A stretch of DNA of 64,000 bases, taken from Stutzerimonas stutzeri. Its GTDB lineage: Bacteria; Pseudomonadota; Gammaproteobacteria; Pseudomonadales; Pseudomonadaceae. The stretch spans positions 1 through 64,000 of the forward strand of contig NZ_JAMOHY010000016.1 of the NCBI RefSeq assembly GCF_024448695.1. The letters are read 5' to 3'. A program made the translations under genes and the position numbers. Below the pieces are notes generated by a model. That model ran no database searches. It was not told where the DNA came from and was given only the letters and a program-made list of their open reading frames with translations. How positions within the stretch are numbered: position 1 is the first letter of the stretch; every line of letters begins with the position of its first letter. Positions 14,620 to 24,539 of this stretch are shown one piece after another.

Positions 14620-16215
14620 GTGGCTGCTTTCAATCGTTTCCGTCTGTTCCACTGGCTGCTGGCCGGTTTCTTTCTTGGCACCTACCTCAGCGGTGACGAC
14701 GCCGAGACGCTGCATATCTGGCTGGGCTATGGCCTGGTGGCGCTGTTGATGTGGCGCCTGCTGATCGTGCCGCTGCGCCTGCGCGGCTTCCCGCAGTTGC
14801 TGCCGCCGAAGGGCCAGCGGAGCAAGCCGGGCCTGTCGAGCGTCGGCAAGTGGCTGACGGTCGGCGCGCTGGGCAGTTTCGCCATTGCCAGCGTGGTCGG
14901 CCTGGGTATGGTCGACAACGGTGATGTGCTGGCCGCCCTGCCGGGCGTGGGGCCGGATGTCTTCGGCGCCGCCAGCGACATCGAATTCGTCGGCTGGATG
15001 GGCGACGCCGAAGAGGTGCACGAGTTCTTCGCCAACCTGGGGCTGTGGCTGATCGGCCTGCATGTCGGCTATGTGCTGCTGTTCCGCCGCAAGGCGGTAT
15101 GGCCGATGCTGCGTGGCGTACCGAAGTCGGGACCGGCTTCGACTGCACCTTCGACCTCGGCGCCGGTAGCGACTTCACTCGCGTCGTCGCCGTCGCCGTC
15201 GCCGGTCGAGGGGGAATTCACCCGCCTGCGCATCGCCTCACGCCAGGCTGAAACCGCCGACAGCTGTTCGTTCACCCTGCAGGTGCCGGCCGCCCAGCGC
15301 GCACGCTTTACCACGCAGCCGGGGCAGTTCCTCACGCTCAAGGTGCCCGGTGCCGAGCCGGCGCTGCTGCGCTGCTACTCGCTGTCGCAGCGGCCGCAGG
15401 CGGATGGCGCGCTGCGCATCACTATCAAGCGGGTGCCCGGCGGGCGCGCGTCGAACTGGCTGCTGGACAATCTGCAGGCGGGCGACTGCATCGAGGCGCT
15501 GCCGCCGTCCGGGGTGTTCGTGCCGCGCAGCCTGGAGGGCGATCTGCTGCTGCTCGGTGCCGGCAGCGGCATCACGCCGTTGATGGCGATCCTGCAGGCG
15601 GCGCTGGTCGAGGGCAGCGGGCGGGTGTTCCTGTTCTACGCCAGCCGCGATGCCGCCTCGCTGATCTTTGCCGAGGAGCTGGCCGAGTGGTCTGCGCGTT
15701 ACCCCGAGCGTCTGCAACTGCGCATCTGGCTCGATGCCGAGCAGGGTGTGCCGAATGCTGCGGCCATCGCCGCGAAGCTGGCCGGTTGGCCGCTTGCCGA
15801 GGCCTTTGTCTGCGGCCCGCAGCCGTTCATGGATGGCGCCAGCGTGGCGCTGGGCGAGCTGGGGTTGGTGGCGGCGCGCATCCATCTGGAGCGTTTTGGG
15901 GCGGCGGCGCCGCGTGGCGAGGCGGGCCGTGAGACGGGCGGTCGCCACAGTCGCCTGCGGGTCGCGCTCGACGGTCGCCGTCACGAACTGGACGTACCGC
16001 GTGGCGAGGTGCTGCTGGAGGCGATGGAACAGGCCGGCCTGCAACCGCCGAGCGCCTGCCGCTCGGGTGTCTGCGCCGCCTGCAAATGCCGGGTGGTGGA
16101 GGGCAGCGTGAGCATGCGCAGCAACCAGGTGCTGAGCGAAAGCGAGGTGCGCCAGGGCTGGGCGCTGGCCTGCCAGGCCGAACCGCGCAGCGCCGAGCTG
16201 CAGGTTGAATATTGA
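14620..16215 (+). CDS. Fused cytochrome b - ferredoxin reductase - [2Fe-2S] protein
   Basis: A 531-residue protein. Residues 1-165 form a four-helix b-type cytochrome with His11, His32, His133 and His147 placed as ligands of two hemes. An Ala/Ser/Pro linker (about 170-195) leads to a flavodoxin-reductase module with the FAD motif RCYSLSQ (about 250) and the NAD(P)-binding motif GAGSGITPLM (about 310). The C-terminus is a plant-type [2Fe-2S] domain with CRSGVCAACKC and a later Cys. The start is GTG. It probably links cytoplasmic NAD(P)H, through FAD, FeS and heme b, to the periplasmic cytochromes encoded divergently. In related loci the cytochrome b is usually a separate small gene. Confidence 0.85.
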   Translation: MAAFNRFRLFHWLLAGFFLGTYLSGDDAETLHIWLGYGLVALLMWRLLIVPLRLRGFPQLLPPKGQRSKPGLSSVGKWLTVGALGSFAIASVVGLGMVDNGDVLAALPGVGPDVFGAASDIEFVGWMGDAEEVHEFFANLGLWLIGLHVGYVLLFRRKAVWPMLRGVPKSGPASTAPSTSAPVATSLASSPSPSPVEGEFTRLRIASRQAETADSCSFTLQVPAAQRARFTTQPGQFLTLKVPGAEPALLRCYSLSQRPQADGALRITIKRVPGGRASNWLLDNLQAGDCIEALPPSGVFVPRSLEGDLLLLGAGSGITPLMAILQAALVEGSGRVFLFYASRDAASLIFAEELAEWSARYPERLQLRIWLDAEQGVPNAAAIAAKLAGWPLAEAFVCGPQPFMDGASVALGELGLVAARIHLERFGAAAPRGEAGRETGGRHSRLRVALDGRRHELDVPRGEVLLEAMEQAGLQPPSACRSGVCAACKCRVVEGSVSMRSNQVLSESEVRQGWALACQAEPRSAELQVEY

Positions 16216-16223
16216 TATGCGTA

Positions 16224-16305
16224 CGGAGCTAAACGCTTCGCTCCGAGGGCGGGGCTCCCACGAAGAAGCCAAGCCCCACCGCACATCTCGTGGGCGCCGC
16301 GCCCT
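16224..16305. repeat. REP-like double stem-loop
   Basis: CGGAGC (16224-16229) pairs with GCTCCG (16240-16245). Immediately after, an 18-base arm (16246-16263) pairs with 16288-16305 at 15 of 18 positions. It fills most of the 176-base gap between convergent genes and resembles the short palindromic intergenic repeats common in Pseudomonas. It may also stop transcription from both sides. Confidence 0.55.
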
Positions 16306-16391
16306 CGCGGCGAATGCAGGCCGAAGGACTGCTAAAACGAAAAGTCTGGCTATGTCCCGCTGGCTATCGCATACAGAGCCCGATCACTGCC

Positions 16392-17480
16392 TCAGCGGCG
16401 CACCAGCAACACCCCGGACTCCATGTGATGGGTGTAGGGGAACTGGTCGAACAGTGCGCAGCGCTCGATGCGATGGGTGTCGTGCAGCTGGGCGATGTTC
16501 TGCGCCAGGGTTTCCGGGTTGCACGAAATATAGAGGATGCGCTCGAAGCGGCGGGTCAGCTCGCAGGTATCGGGGTCCATGCCGGCGCGCGGCGGGTCGA
16601 CGAAGACGCTGCCGAAGTCATAACTCTTCAAGTCGATGCCGGCCAGGCGGCGGAACGGGCGAACCTCGTTGAGTGCCTGGGTCAGCTCCTCGGCGGACAG
16701 ACGCACCAAGGTGACGTTGTCGATGCCGTTGTCGGCCAGGTTGACCAGCGCGGCATTGACCGAGCTCTTGCTGATCTCGGTGGCCAGTACGCGGCGCACG
16801 CGGGTGGACAGCGGCAGTGTGAAGTTGCCGTTGCCGCAGTAGAGCTCCAGCAGGTCGTCGTCGCGCTCGCCGAGCGCCTCGAAGGCCCAGTTCAGCATCT
16901 TCTGGCAGACCTCGCCGTTGGGCTGGGTGAAGGCGCCCTCGGGTTGGCGATAGCGGAAAGTCCGCCCGGCCACCACGAGTTCTTCCTCGACATAGTCGCG
17001 CCCGATGACGATGCGCTTGCCGCGCGAACGACCGACGATGCTCACACCCAGATTCGCCGCCAACTGTTCGGCTGCAGCTTGCCAGGCTTCGTTCAGCGGT
17101 CGGTGATAGGCCAGAGTGATCAGCGCGTCGCCCGCCAGGGTGGTCAGAAATTCCACCTGGAACAGCTTGAACCCCAAGGCATCGCTGGCCTGCCAGCCGG
17201 CTTTCAGTTGCGGCATCAGTTCGTTGATGCGACGGCTGGCGATGGGGAAGTCATCGATCAGGATCGGCGTGTGGTTGTCGCCCGGCTCGAACATCGCATA
17301 GTGACGCTGGCCCTGGTCGTACCACAGACGGAATTCGGTGCGCAGGCGATAGTGCGCGCCCGGTGAGTCGAATACCTCGGGCTCGGGTGCCGCGAAAGGT
17401 GCCAGCAGGTCGCGCAGCCGCGCGGTCTTCTCGGCAAGCTGGGTGTCGTAAGTGGCGGGGTCGAATTGCGGAGCGCTCAT
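16392..17480 (-). CDS. trmA: tRNA (uracil-5-)-methyltransferase TrmA
   Basis: A 362-residue SAM-dependent enzyme that makes m5U54 in the T-loop of tRNAs. Visible motifs are [13 protein letters not shown] (SAM binding), [13 protein letters not shown] and YISCNPETL with the catalytic Cys; length matches E. coli TrmA. I chose the ATG at 17480 ([11 protein letters not shown]). The reading frame remains open to 18536, but that part runs antisense through the permease gene and is a high-GC artefact. The gene follows the purine permease in the same direction. Confidence 0.95.
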   Translation of the reverse strand: MSAPQFDPATYDTQLAEKTARLRDLLAPFAAPEPEVFDSPGAHYRLRTEFRLWYDQGQRHYAMFEPGDNHTPILIDDFPIASRRINELMPQLKAGWQASDALGFKLFQVEFLTTLAGDALITLAYHRPLNEAWQAAAEQLAANLGVSIVGRSRGKRIVIGRDYVEEELVVAGRTFRYRQPEGAFTQPNGEVCQKMLNWAFEALGERDDDLLELYCGNGNFTLPLSTRVRRVLATEISKSSVNAALVNLADNGIDNVTLVRLSAEELTQALNEVRPFRRLAGIDLKSYDFGSVFVDPPRAGMDPDTCELTRRFERILYISCNPETLAQNIAQLHDTHRIERCALFDQFPYTHHMESGVLLVRR

Positions 17481-17507
17481 GAAGACTCTTGGAATGGTAG
17501 ATAAATC

Positions 17508-17594
17508 GTAGGGTGGATCGGGGCGCGCAGCTGACGCTTCATCCATCCACCGTCTCCGTATCAAAGGTGGATGAAAAAAAGCGTCATCCACCTT
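17508..17594. repeat. GTAGGGTGGAT palindromic repeat, copy 1
   Basis: GTAGGGTGGAT begins at 17508. A downstream hairpin has perfect 11-base arms, AAGGTGGATGA (17564-17574) and TCATCCACCTT (17584-17594), followed by ACG. It lies between the permease stop and the trmA start. The same core occurs at 24503, 26540 and 54882 in this window. Confidence 0.65.
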
Positions 17595-17602
17595 ACGGAA
17601 CG

Positions 17603-18898
17603 TCAGCCGGCGAACCAGCCCAGCTTGACCACGAACAGCGCCGAGAGCGCCCACATTGCCGGGCTCAGTTCGCGCCAGCGTCCGGCCAGCAGCTTGACGG
17701 CAGTCCAGGCGATGAAGCCGAAGGCGATACCGTTGGCGATGGAGAAGGTCAGCGGCATGGCCAGGGCAGTGACCACCACAGGTGCGGCGACCGTCATGTC
17801 GTCCCAGTCGATGCCGGCCAGGCTGCTCATCATCAGCACGGCGACAAACAGCAGGGCCGGTGCGGTGGCGTAGGCCGGCACGGCACCGGCCAGCGGGGCA
17901 AAGAACAGGCTGAGCAGGAACAGCAGCGCCACGACACAGGCGGTCAGGCCGGTGCGACCGCCCGCAGCCGTGCCGGCTGCGGACTCGATATAGCTGGTGG
18001 TGGTGGATGTGCCCAGTGCGGCGCCGGCCATGGTGGCGGTGCTGTCGGCCAGCAATGCACGGCCCAGGCGCGGCAGCTTGCCGTCCTTGTCGAGCAGCTC
18101 GGCTTTCTGCGCGACGCCGATCAGCGTCCCTGAGGTGTCGAACAGGTCGACGAAGAGGAAGGCGAAGATCACGCTGATCAGGCCGATGTCCAGCGCGCCG
18201 ATAATATCCAGCTGCATGAAGGTCGGTGCCAGTGACGGCGGCATCGACACCACGCCATTGAGCTGCGACAGGCCCAGCAGGATCGATAGCCCGGTGACCA
18301 CCAGAATGCCGATCATCACTGCGCCGGTAACCTTGCGATAGGCCAGCGCGGCGATCAGGAAGAAGCCCAGGCAGGCCAGCAGCGGGCCGCCGGCGCTGAG
18401 GTCGCCGAGACCCACCAGCGTCGCCGGATGGTCGACCACGATGCCGGCGTTCTTCAGCGCGATGATCGCCAGGAACAGGCCGATACCCGCGGCAATACCG
18501 GCGCGCAGGGCCAGCGGAATGCTGTGGATGATCCACTCACGGATCTTGAAGATCGACAGCAGGAAGAAGATCACCCCGGAGAGGAATACCGCGCCCAGGG
18601 CGGTCTGCCAGGCGTAACCCATGGTCAGAACCACGGTGTAGGTGAAGAAGGCGTTCAGGCCCATGCCCGGCGCCAGCGCAATGGGGTAGTTGGCGAGCAG
18701 TCCCATGATCGCCGAGCCGATGGCGCCCGCCAGGCAGGTGGCGACGAACACTGCGCCGTGGTCCATGCCGGCTTCGGCAAGGATGCTCGGGTTGACGAAG
18801 AGGATGTAGGCCATCGTCAGGAAGGTGGTGAGACCGGCAAGCATCTCGGTGCGCAGGTTGGTGTTGTGCGCTTTGAGTTGAAACAGCTTCTCCAGCAT
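17603..18898 (-). CDS. NCS2 family purine permease (AzgA/GhxP-like)
   Basis: A 431-residue polytopic membrane protein (about 12-14 helices). It has motifs of the AzgA branch of NCS2: [21 protein letters not shown] at the N-terminus, PGMGLNAFF near residue 85 and [13 protein letters not shown] near 255. This branch imports hypoxanthine, guanine or adenine with protons. I chose the ATG at 18898 over an upstream in-frame start. It is divergent from the xdhC-like gene; the pairing with purine/aldehyde oxidation genes suggests purine catabolism but does not prove it. Confidence 0.88.
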   Translation of the reverse strand: MLEKLFQLKAHNTNLRTEMLAGLTTFLTMAYILFVNPSILAEAGMDHGAVFVATCLAGAIGSAIMGLLANYPIALAPGMGLNAFFTYTVVLTMGYAWQTALGAVFLSGVIFFLLSIFKIREWIIHSIPLALRAGIAAGIGLFLAIIALKNAGIVVDHPATLVGLGDLSAGGPLLACLGFFLIAALAYRKVTGAVMIGILVVTGLSILLGLSQLNGVVSMPPSLAPTFMQLDIIGALDIGLISVIFAFLFVDLFDTSGTLIGVAQKAELLDKDGKLPRLGRALLADSTATMAGAALGTSTTTSYIESAAGTAAGGRTGLTACVVALLFLLSLFFAPLAGAVPAYATAPALLFVAVLMMSSLAGIDWDDMTVAAPVVVTALAMPLTFSIANGIAFGFIAWTAVKLLAGRWRELSPAMWALSALFVVKLGWFAG

Positions 18899-19173
18899 GG
18901 TGAATCCCCTTGTGTGCCGGTCGTGGCCTGGCGATTTTCTTGGCGGCATTGAGGTGCACGGCGCGCCGCGTACCTGATAGCAAAGCCCATGGCTGGGCGG
19001 GTCGCAAAAAAGCCACGCATCTTACACCGGTCGCCCGATCGGTTGGACCTCTTCATGCGGCCTTGGCGACGACCAGCGAGGCCCTGCTTGGCGAGCCGAA
19101 CTTAGCGCATGGCGCGTCGGTCACTGAAAGCAGACCGGCCAGATGCCGGTGCCGAAATGAACAAGGGGAAACG

Positions 19174-20127
19174 ATGGACAGTGTCGATCTGGCGGTATTG
19201 CGCCGCGCCCGCGACTGGCTGCGCGAGGGTCGGGGGGTGACGCTCTACACCGTCGTACAGACCTGGGGCAGCGCACCGCGGCCGGTGGGTGCGCTGCTGG
19301 CGCTGCGCGACGATGGGCGGGTCGAGGGCTCGGTGTCGGGCGGGTGCGTGGAGGATGATTTGTTGGCGCGTGAATCGTCGAATACGACGCATGACGCTTG
19401 CGAGCTGATCACCTATGGCGTCACCCGCGAGGAGTCGGCGCGTTTCGGCCTGCCCTGCGGCGGCACGCTGCGCCTGGTGCGCGAACCCTTGCGTGACGTG
19501 GGCTGGCTCGATGAGTTGCTGCAGCGCTGCGTAGCCCATGAATGCGTGCTGCGAGGCCTCGACCTGGCCAGCGGCAGCGTCAGCCTGAGGTGCACCGAGC
19601 CCGGTCAGTTGCTGAGCTTCGACGGCAAGACCCTGAACGCGCCCTTTGGTCCCGGCTGGCGCATCCTGCTGATCGGCGCGGGGCAGCTGTCGCGCTATGT
19701 CGCCGAACTCTCTGTGGGGCTGGGCTTTGAGGTGCTGATCTGCGATCCGCGTGAAGGCTACCGCCACGCCTGGCCAGCGGAGCAGGTGCGCTTCATCAAG
19801 GGCATGCCGGACGATGCGGTGCTGGCTGTCGAGCCGGATGCACACACGGCCATCGTTGCGCTGACGCATGACCCGCGCCTGGACGACATGGCGCTGCTCA
19901 GCGCATTGAAGTCGAAGGCCTTCTACGTCGGCGCCCTGGGTTCGCGGCGCAATAACGACCAGCGGCGGACGCGCCTGTTGATGCTGGGACTGAGCGAAGC
20001 CGAGGTGGCACGGCTGCATGGGCCGATCGGGCTGGCCATCGGCAGCCGCACGCCCGCGGAAATCGCCCTGTCGCTGATGGCCGAGGTGGTAGCCATTCGT
20101 AACGGAGTATCGCCGCGCCATGCTTGA
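19174..20127 (+). CDS. XdhC/CoxI family molybdoenzyme maturation protein
   Basis: A 317-residue protein. It has the N-terminal XdhC/CoxI domain (TWGSAPRPVGALL, EGSVSGGCVEDDL) and a C-terminal Rossmann domain (LIGAGQLSRYVAEL, VGALGSRRNNDQRR). XdhC proteins bind the molybdenum cofactor, help sulfurate it and deliver it to xanthine dehydrogenase-type enzymes. I chose the ATG at 19174 after AAGGGGAAACG; the longer frame from 18910 is unsupported. It overlaps the nucleotidyltransferase gene by eight bases and precedes the three enzyme subunits. Confidence 0.9.
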   Translation: MDSVDLAVLRRARDWLREGRGVTLYTVVQTWGSAPRPVGALLALRDDGRVEGSVSGGCVEDDLLARESSNTTHDACELITYGVTREESARFGLPCGGTLRLVREPLRDVGWLDELLQRCVAHECVLRGLDLASGSVSLRCTEPGQLLSFDGKTLNAPFGPGWRILLIGAGQLSRYVAELSVGLGFEVLICDPREGYRHAWPAEQVRFIKGMPDDAVLAVEPDAHTAIVALTHDPRLDDMALLSALKSKAFYVGALGSRRNNDQRRTRLLMLGLSEAEVARLHGPIGLAIGSRTPAEIALSLMAEVVAIRNGVSPRHA

Positions 20128-20719
20128 GTCCGGCGTAGGTGCGCTGGTGCTGGCCGCCGGGCAGGGCAGTCGCTACCGGGAGCATCTGAACGAGGACAAA
20201 TTGCGCGCGCCTTGCCGCGTCGACAGTGATTCGACGTCGGTGATGGAGGCAACGCTGATGGCGCTGCAGGGTGCGACCGAGCAAAGCCTGGTGGTGGTGC
20301 GGGAGGACAATCGCGGCCTGCGTGAATGGCTGGTGCAAAACGAGCAGCGACTAAGTTTCACCACGCTGGCCGTCACTTCACGCGGGCTTGGTCACAGCCT
20401 GGCCCAAGCGGTGGCGCACCAGACCCGCGTCCGCGGCTGGCTGGTCGTGCTGGGCGATATGCCCTATGTGCGCGGCGAAACCCTGCGTCGCATAGCCGCC
20501 GCGATTCGCGAGGACGCGCTGGTGGTGCCGGTGTATCAGGGGCGTCGCGGGCATCCGCGCGGTATTGGCTCGGCGTACCGGGACGCGCTGCTGACGCTCG
20601 ATGGTGATCAGGGTGCGCAAGCCCTGTTCGCCGGCAATCTACTCATCGAACTCGACGTGGACGACCCCGGCATTCTGCAGGACATCGACCGGCCACAGGA
20701 TCGCCTGCCCGGTTGCTGA
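20120..20719 (+). CDS. MocA-like molybdenum cofactor nucleotidyltransferase
   Basis: A 199-residue nucleotidyltransferase with the GT-A signature LVLAAGQGSRY at residues 9-19, and GDMPYVRGETLRRI near 112, where the Asp binds metal. MocA-type enzymes attach CMP to Mo-molybdopterin to give the MCD cofactor used by xanthine dehydrogenase-family enzymes. The usual GGxKLL segment is loosened here (a 'HLNEDKLRAP' insertion), yet the Lys is kept. It overlaps the xdhC-like gene, consistent with a maturation pair for the downstream enzyme. Confidence 0.82.
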   Translation: MLESGVGALVLAAGQGSRYREHLNEDKLRAPCRVDSDSTSVMEATLMALQGATEQSLVVVREDNRGLREWLVQNEQRLSFTTLAVTSRGLGHSLAQAVAHQTRVRGWLVVLGDMPYVRGETLRRIAAAIREDALVVPVYQGRRGHPRGIGSAYRDALLTLDGDQGAQALFAGNLLIELDVDDPGILQDIDRPQDRLPGC

Positions 20720-20793
20720 ACGTTTTCGCTCAGGCCTCAGTCGTAACCACAACGCAGGGAAAGCGATCCGTACGCCTAAACCGTGAGGCTGAC

Positions 20794-21294
20794 ATGAGCG
20801 AAACTACCTGCACCCTTTCCCTGCATCTGAACGGCCAGCATCGCCAGCTGGACGTTCGTTCCTGGACCACGCTGCTCGATCTGCTGCGCGAACAGCTCGA
20901 CCTGACCGGCACCAAGAAGGGCTGCGACCACGGCCAGTGTGGCGCCTGCACGGTGCTGCTGAACGGCAAGCGGATCAACAGCTGCCTGACGCTTGCGGTG
21001 ATGCACGACGGTGCCCGGCTGACCACCATCGAAGGGCTGGCTGAAGGCAACGAGCTGCGCCCGATGCAGGCCGCCTTCGTCCGCCACGATGCCTTCCAGT
21101 GCGGTTACTGCACGCCGGGGCAGATCTGTTCGGCGGTCGGTCTGGCCGGCGAGAACCGTGCCCATGACCGAGACAGTATTCGCGAGCTGATGAGCGGCAA
21201 CCTCTGCCGCTGCGGTGCCTACCCGAACATTCTCGCGGCGGTGGAAGAAGCCTTGCCCGCCAGCCGCGACCGGCTGCAGGAGAAGGCACCATGA
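20794..21294 (+). CDS. Molybdenum hydroxylase small subunit, 2x[2Fe-2S] (PaoA-like)
   Basis: A 166-residue subunit with two iron-sulfur domains. The N-terminal plant-type cluster has [14 protein letters not shown] plus a later Cys, and the helical cluster has CGYCTPGQ and CRCGAYPNI. It carries electrons from the molybdenum site to FAD. E. coli PaoA has a TAT signal; here the protein starts directly with [14 protein letters not shown], so the enzyme is probably cytoplasmic. The stop overlaps the next start (ATGA). Confidence 0.92.
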   Translation: MSETTCTLSLHLNGQHRQLDVRSWTTLLDLLREQLDLTGTKKGCDHGQCGACTVLLNGKRINSCLTLAVMHDGARLTTIEGLAEGNELRPMQAAFVRHDAFQCGYCTPGQICSAVGLAGENRAHDRDSIRELMSGNLCRCGAYPNILAAVEEALPASRDRLQEKAP

Positions 21295-22283
21295 GCCCTT
21301 TTCACTATCACCGACCTGAGCGAATCGAGGAGGCGCTGGCGTTGGCCGGCCCGGACAGCCGCTACATCGCCGGTGGCACCAACCTGCTCGATCTGATGAA
21401 GGTAAACGTCCTGCATCCGCGCCAGCTGATCGACATCAACCGCCTGCCGTTGCACGCGATCGAGGAAACGCCGGGCGGCGGGCTGATGATCGGTGCGCTG
21501 GTGAGCAATGCCGATCTGGCCTGGCACCCGCAGATCGAACAACGCTATCCCTTGCTGTCCAGGGCGATTCTCGCCGGCGCTTCGCCACAGCTGCGCAACA
21601 TGGCCACCACCGGCGGCAATCTGCTGCAACGCACCCGCTGTTACTACTTCTACGACACCGGCACGCCGTGCAACAAGCGCGAGCCGGGCACCGGCTGCCC
21701 GGCGCGAGACGGGCTCAATCGCATCCACGCGATTCTCGGCGCCAGCGAAGCTTGCGTCGCGGTGCACCCTTCCGATATGTGCGTGGCGCTGGCCGCCCTG
21801 GAGGCGCAAGTGCATGTCCAGGGGCCGCACGGCAAGCGGCGCATCGCCATGTCCGATTTCCATCGTCTGCCGAGCGACCGGCCCGAGCTCGACAACAGTC
21901 TGAGCGAAGGTGAATTGATCATCGCCGTGGAGCTACCGGCAGAGGGCTTTGCGCAACACAGCGCCTACCTCAAGCTGCGTGACCGTGCCTCCTACGCGTT
22001 TGCGTTGGTCTCGGTGGCCGCGGCGCTGGAGCTGGAGCTGGATGGTACGACCATCAAGGCGGCGCGCCTGGCGCTCGGCGGTGTCGCTCACAAGCCCTGG
22101 CGGGTCGAGGCTGCCGAACAAACGTTGTGTGGAAAGCCTGCTGATGAGGCAAGTTTCGCCATCGCCGCCAACCTGCTGCTGGAGGGCGCCCAGCCGCTGC
22201 AGCACAACGCCTTCAAACCTGAGCTCGCTCGCCGCGCCATCATCCGTGCGCTTGGTGAGGCTGCCCGAGGAGCCGCCCGATGA
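21291..22283 (+). CDS. Molybdenum hydroxylase FAD subunit with [4Fe-4S] insertion (PaoB-like)
   Basis: A 330-residue FAD-binding subunit of the CO dehydrogenase/xanthine dehydrogenase medium-subunit family. It has the FAD motif [13 protein letters not shown] (about 25-37) and [13 protein letters not shown] (about 105). A Cys-rich insertion follows ([19 protein letters not shown], then TGCPARDG), which in PaoB and 4-hydroxybenzoyl-CoA reductase holds a [4Fe-4S] cluster. It overlaps both neighbours by four bases and forms the middle of a three-subunit operon. Confidence 0.92.
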   Translation: MSPFHYHRPERIEEALALAGPDSRYIAGGTNLLDLMKVNVLHPRQLIDINRLPLHAIEETPGGGLMIGALVSNADLAWHPQIEQRYPLLSRAILAGASPQLRNMATTGGNLLQRTRCYYFYDTGTPCNKREPGTGCPARDGLNRIHAILGASEACVAVHPSDMCVALAALEAQVHVQGPHGKRRIAMSDFHRLPSDRPELDNSLSEGELIIAVELPAEGFAQHSAYLKLRDRASYAFALVSVAAALELELDGTTIKAARLALGGVAHKPWRVEAAEQTLCGKPADEASFAIAANLLLEGAQPLQHNAFKPELARRAIIRALGEAARGAAR

Positions 22284-24484
22284 ATACGCTCAACTCACCG
22301 GTCGGCCTGCCGCTGGATCGCGTCGATGGTCCGCTCAAGGTCACCGGCCAGGCCCGTTACGCCGCCGAATTCGGCACGCCTCACCTGCTGCATGGCAGTG
22401 TGGTGTCGAGCACCGTCGCCCGTGGTCGCGTGCGCCACATCGACAGCCGTGAAGCCGAGGCGCTGCCCGGTGTGGTGCTGGTGCTGACCCACCAGAACCG
22501 CCCGCCCATCGCCAGCTACGACGAGCCCTACGAAGACGACGATGCCGCTGAAGGCTCGCCATTCCGCCCGCTGTACAACGAACGCGTGCTCTACAGCGGC
22601 CAGCCGTTAGCGCTGGTGGTGGCTGAAACCCTGGAGTTGGCGCGCCATGCCGGCTCGCTGGTACGCATTGAGTACGACAGCGAGCCGCATCAGACCGACC
22701 TGCTCGCCGCCCGCGATCAGGCCCATGAAGCACCGGCCGAAACGCCAGAGCCGCGCGGCGATTTCACCGGCGCTTTCGCTGCCGCAACGCACCGGATCGA
22801 GCAGGAATACGTCACGCCGGTGGAGCACCACAATCCCATGGAGATGCACGCCTCCACCGTGCATTACCAACCGGGCGGCGACCTGCTGATCTATGAGAAG
22901 ACCCAGGGTGTGCAGAACTGCCAGCGTTATGTCGAGGACGTGTTCGGCCTCAAGGGGCGGATTCGCATCCTGTCGCCCTTCGTCGGCGGCGCCTTTGGTT
23001 CCGGGCTGCGTCCGCAATACCAGTTGCCGCTGGCGGTGATGGCTGCCCTCACGCTCAAGCGCTCAGTGCGCGTGGTGCTGACGCGCCAGCAGATGTTCAC
23101 CTTCGGCTATCGCCCGCGCAGCATTCAGCGTCTCTCGCTGGGGGCGGCCGAGAATGGCGAGCTGCAGGCGGTGGGGCATAGCGCCATCGGCCAGACCTCG
23201 CGCTTCGAGGACTTCACCGAGCACGAGGTGGAGTGGTCGGGAATGCTCTATCGCTGCGCTAACGTTGCGCTGGACTACCGACTTGCGCCGCTCGACGTGT
23301 ACACCCCGCTGGACATGCGCGCGCCCGGCGCGACCCTCGGCGTCTACGCGCTGGAGTGCGCCATGGACGAACTGGCCTATGCGAGCGGCATTGATCCGCT
23401 GCAGCTGCGGCTGGTCAATTTCGCCGAGCGCAACGGCAATCAGGACAAGCCCTATTCCAGCAAGGAATTGCGCGCCTGCTACGCGCAGGGCGGCGAACGC
23501 TTCGGCTGGTCGCGCCGCTCGATGGCGCCACGTAGCATGCGCGAGGGCTTTGAGCTGATCGGTTGGGGTATGGCCACCGGCGTCTGGGAGGCCATGCAGA
23601 TGCCGGCCAGTGCCAAGGCCTGCCTCGAACCGGATGGCCGGCTGATCGTCAGCAGCGCCACCGCGGATATCGGCACCGGCACCTACACGGTGATGACCCA
23701 GATCGCAGCTGCCGCGATGGGCGTGCCGCTGGATAAGGTGGCGTTTCGTCTCGGCGATTCGAGCTTGCCCCAGGCGCCGCTGGAAGGCGGTTCGGCGACG
23801 GTGTCCTCTGTTGGCTCAGCCGTGCAAAAGGCCTGCGCGCTGCTGCGGGCGAAAGTGCTGGATGCAGTGCAGCAGTTTCCCGGCTCACCCTTTGCGGGCG
23901 CGGGCCTGGAGGATGTGGCTCTCGTTGATGGCAAGCTGCTGCTCAAGCGTGATCCGGGCATTCATGTCGAACTCGGCGAGGTGGTGCGCAGCAACGGCAC
24001 CCTGGCCGCCGAAGCCCGAGTCGAGCCGGGCGAGAAGCGCCAGGAGTGGGCCACGGCCACGCATTCGGCAGTGTTCGTCGAGGCCCGTGTCGACGAGGCG
24101 TTGGGCACCATCAAGGTCAGCCGGGTGGTCAGCGCCATTGCGGCAGGGCGCATCGTCAATCCCAAGACCGCTGGCAACCAGATCGTCGGCGGGGTGGTGT
24201 GGGGCATCGGCATGGCGCTGCAGGAAGAAACCCTGATCGACCACACGCTCGGTCGCTACATGAACCACAACCTGGCCGAGTATCACATCCCGGTGCAGAC
24301 CGATATTCCTGAGGTCGAGGTGATCTTCGTCGAGGAGCAGGACAGTGTGGTCAACGACCTGGGCTCCAAGGGTGTCGGCGAAATAGGCATCGTCGGGGTT
24401 GCGGCAGCGGTAGCCAATGCCATTTATCACGCCACGGGGAAACGGGTGCGGGATTTGCCGATTACGCTGGACAAGCTGCTTTGA
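22280..24484 (+). CDS. Molybdenum hydroxylase large subunit (PaoC-like)
   Basis: A 734-residue molybdopterin-binding subunit of the xanthine dehydrogenase family. It begins with the ald_Xan domain ([17 protein letters not shown]) and continues with the cofactor-binding region ([20 protein letters not shown]). It ends with [10 protein letters not shown], whose Glu is the catalytic base of the family. The length and the partner subunits resemble PaoABC, an aldehyde oxidoreductase; isoquinoline or purine substrates are not excluded. It ends 19 bases before a palindromic repeat. Confidence 0.92.
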   Translation: MNTLNSPVGLPLDRVDGPLKVTGQARYAAEFGTPHLLHGSVVSSTVARGRVRHIDSREAEALPGVVLVLTHQNRPPIASYDEPYEDDDAAEGSPFRPLYNERVLYSGQPLALVVAETLELARHAGSLVRIEYDSEPHQTDLLAARDQAHEAPAETPEPRGDFTGAFAAATHRIEQEYVTPVEHHNPMEMHASTVHYQPGGDLLIYEKTQGVQNCQRYVEDVFGLKGRIRILSPFVGGAFGSGLRPQYQLPLAVMAALTLKRSVRVVLTRQQMFTFGYRPRSIQRLSLGAAENGELQAVGHSAIGQTSRFEDFTEHEVEWSGMLYRCANVALDYRLAPLDVYTPLDMRAPGATLGVYALECAMDELAYASGIDPLQLRLVNFAERNGNQDKPYSSKELRACYAQGGERFGWSRRSMAPRSMREGFELIGWGMATGVWEAMQMPASAKACLEPDGRLIVSSATADIGTGTYTVMTQIAAAAMGVPLDKVAFRLGDSSLPQAPLEGGSATVSSVGSAVQKACALLRAKVLDAVQQFPGSPFAGAGLEDVALVDGKLLLKRDPGIHVELGEVVRSNGTLAAEARVEPGEKRQEWATATHSAVFVEARVDEALGTIKVSRVVSAIAAGRIVNPKTAGNQIVGGVVWGIGMALQEETLIDHTLGRYMNHNLAEYHIPVQTDIPEVEVIFVEEQDSVVNDLGSKGVGEIGIVGVAAAVANAIYHATGKRVRDLPITLDKLL

Positions 24485-24502
24485 TTGCAGGCGGCAAGAG
24501 CC

Positions 24503-24528
24503 GGTGGATGTGAAAAGCGACATCCACC
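24503..24528. repeat. GTAGGGTGGAT palindromic repeat, copy 2 (single hairpin)
   Basis: GGTGGATGT (24503-24511) pairs with ACATCCACC (24520-24528), and CTACG follows, giving the reverse complement of GTAGGGTGGATGT. It lies between the convergent large subunit and rlmG genes and could act as a bidirectional terminator. Confidence 0.6.
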
Positions 24529-24539
24529 CTACGTAGTGT

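Noticed and set aside
17481-18536. The trmA frame stays open upstream for about 350 codons
   Set aside because: This part is antisense to the NCS2 permease, whose motifs are unmistakable; trmA starts at 17480 with the family N-terminus.
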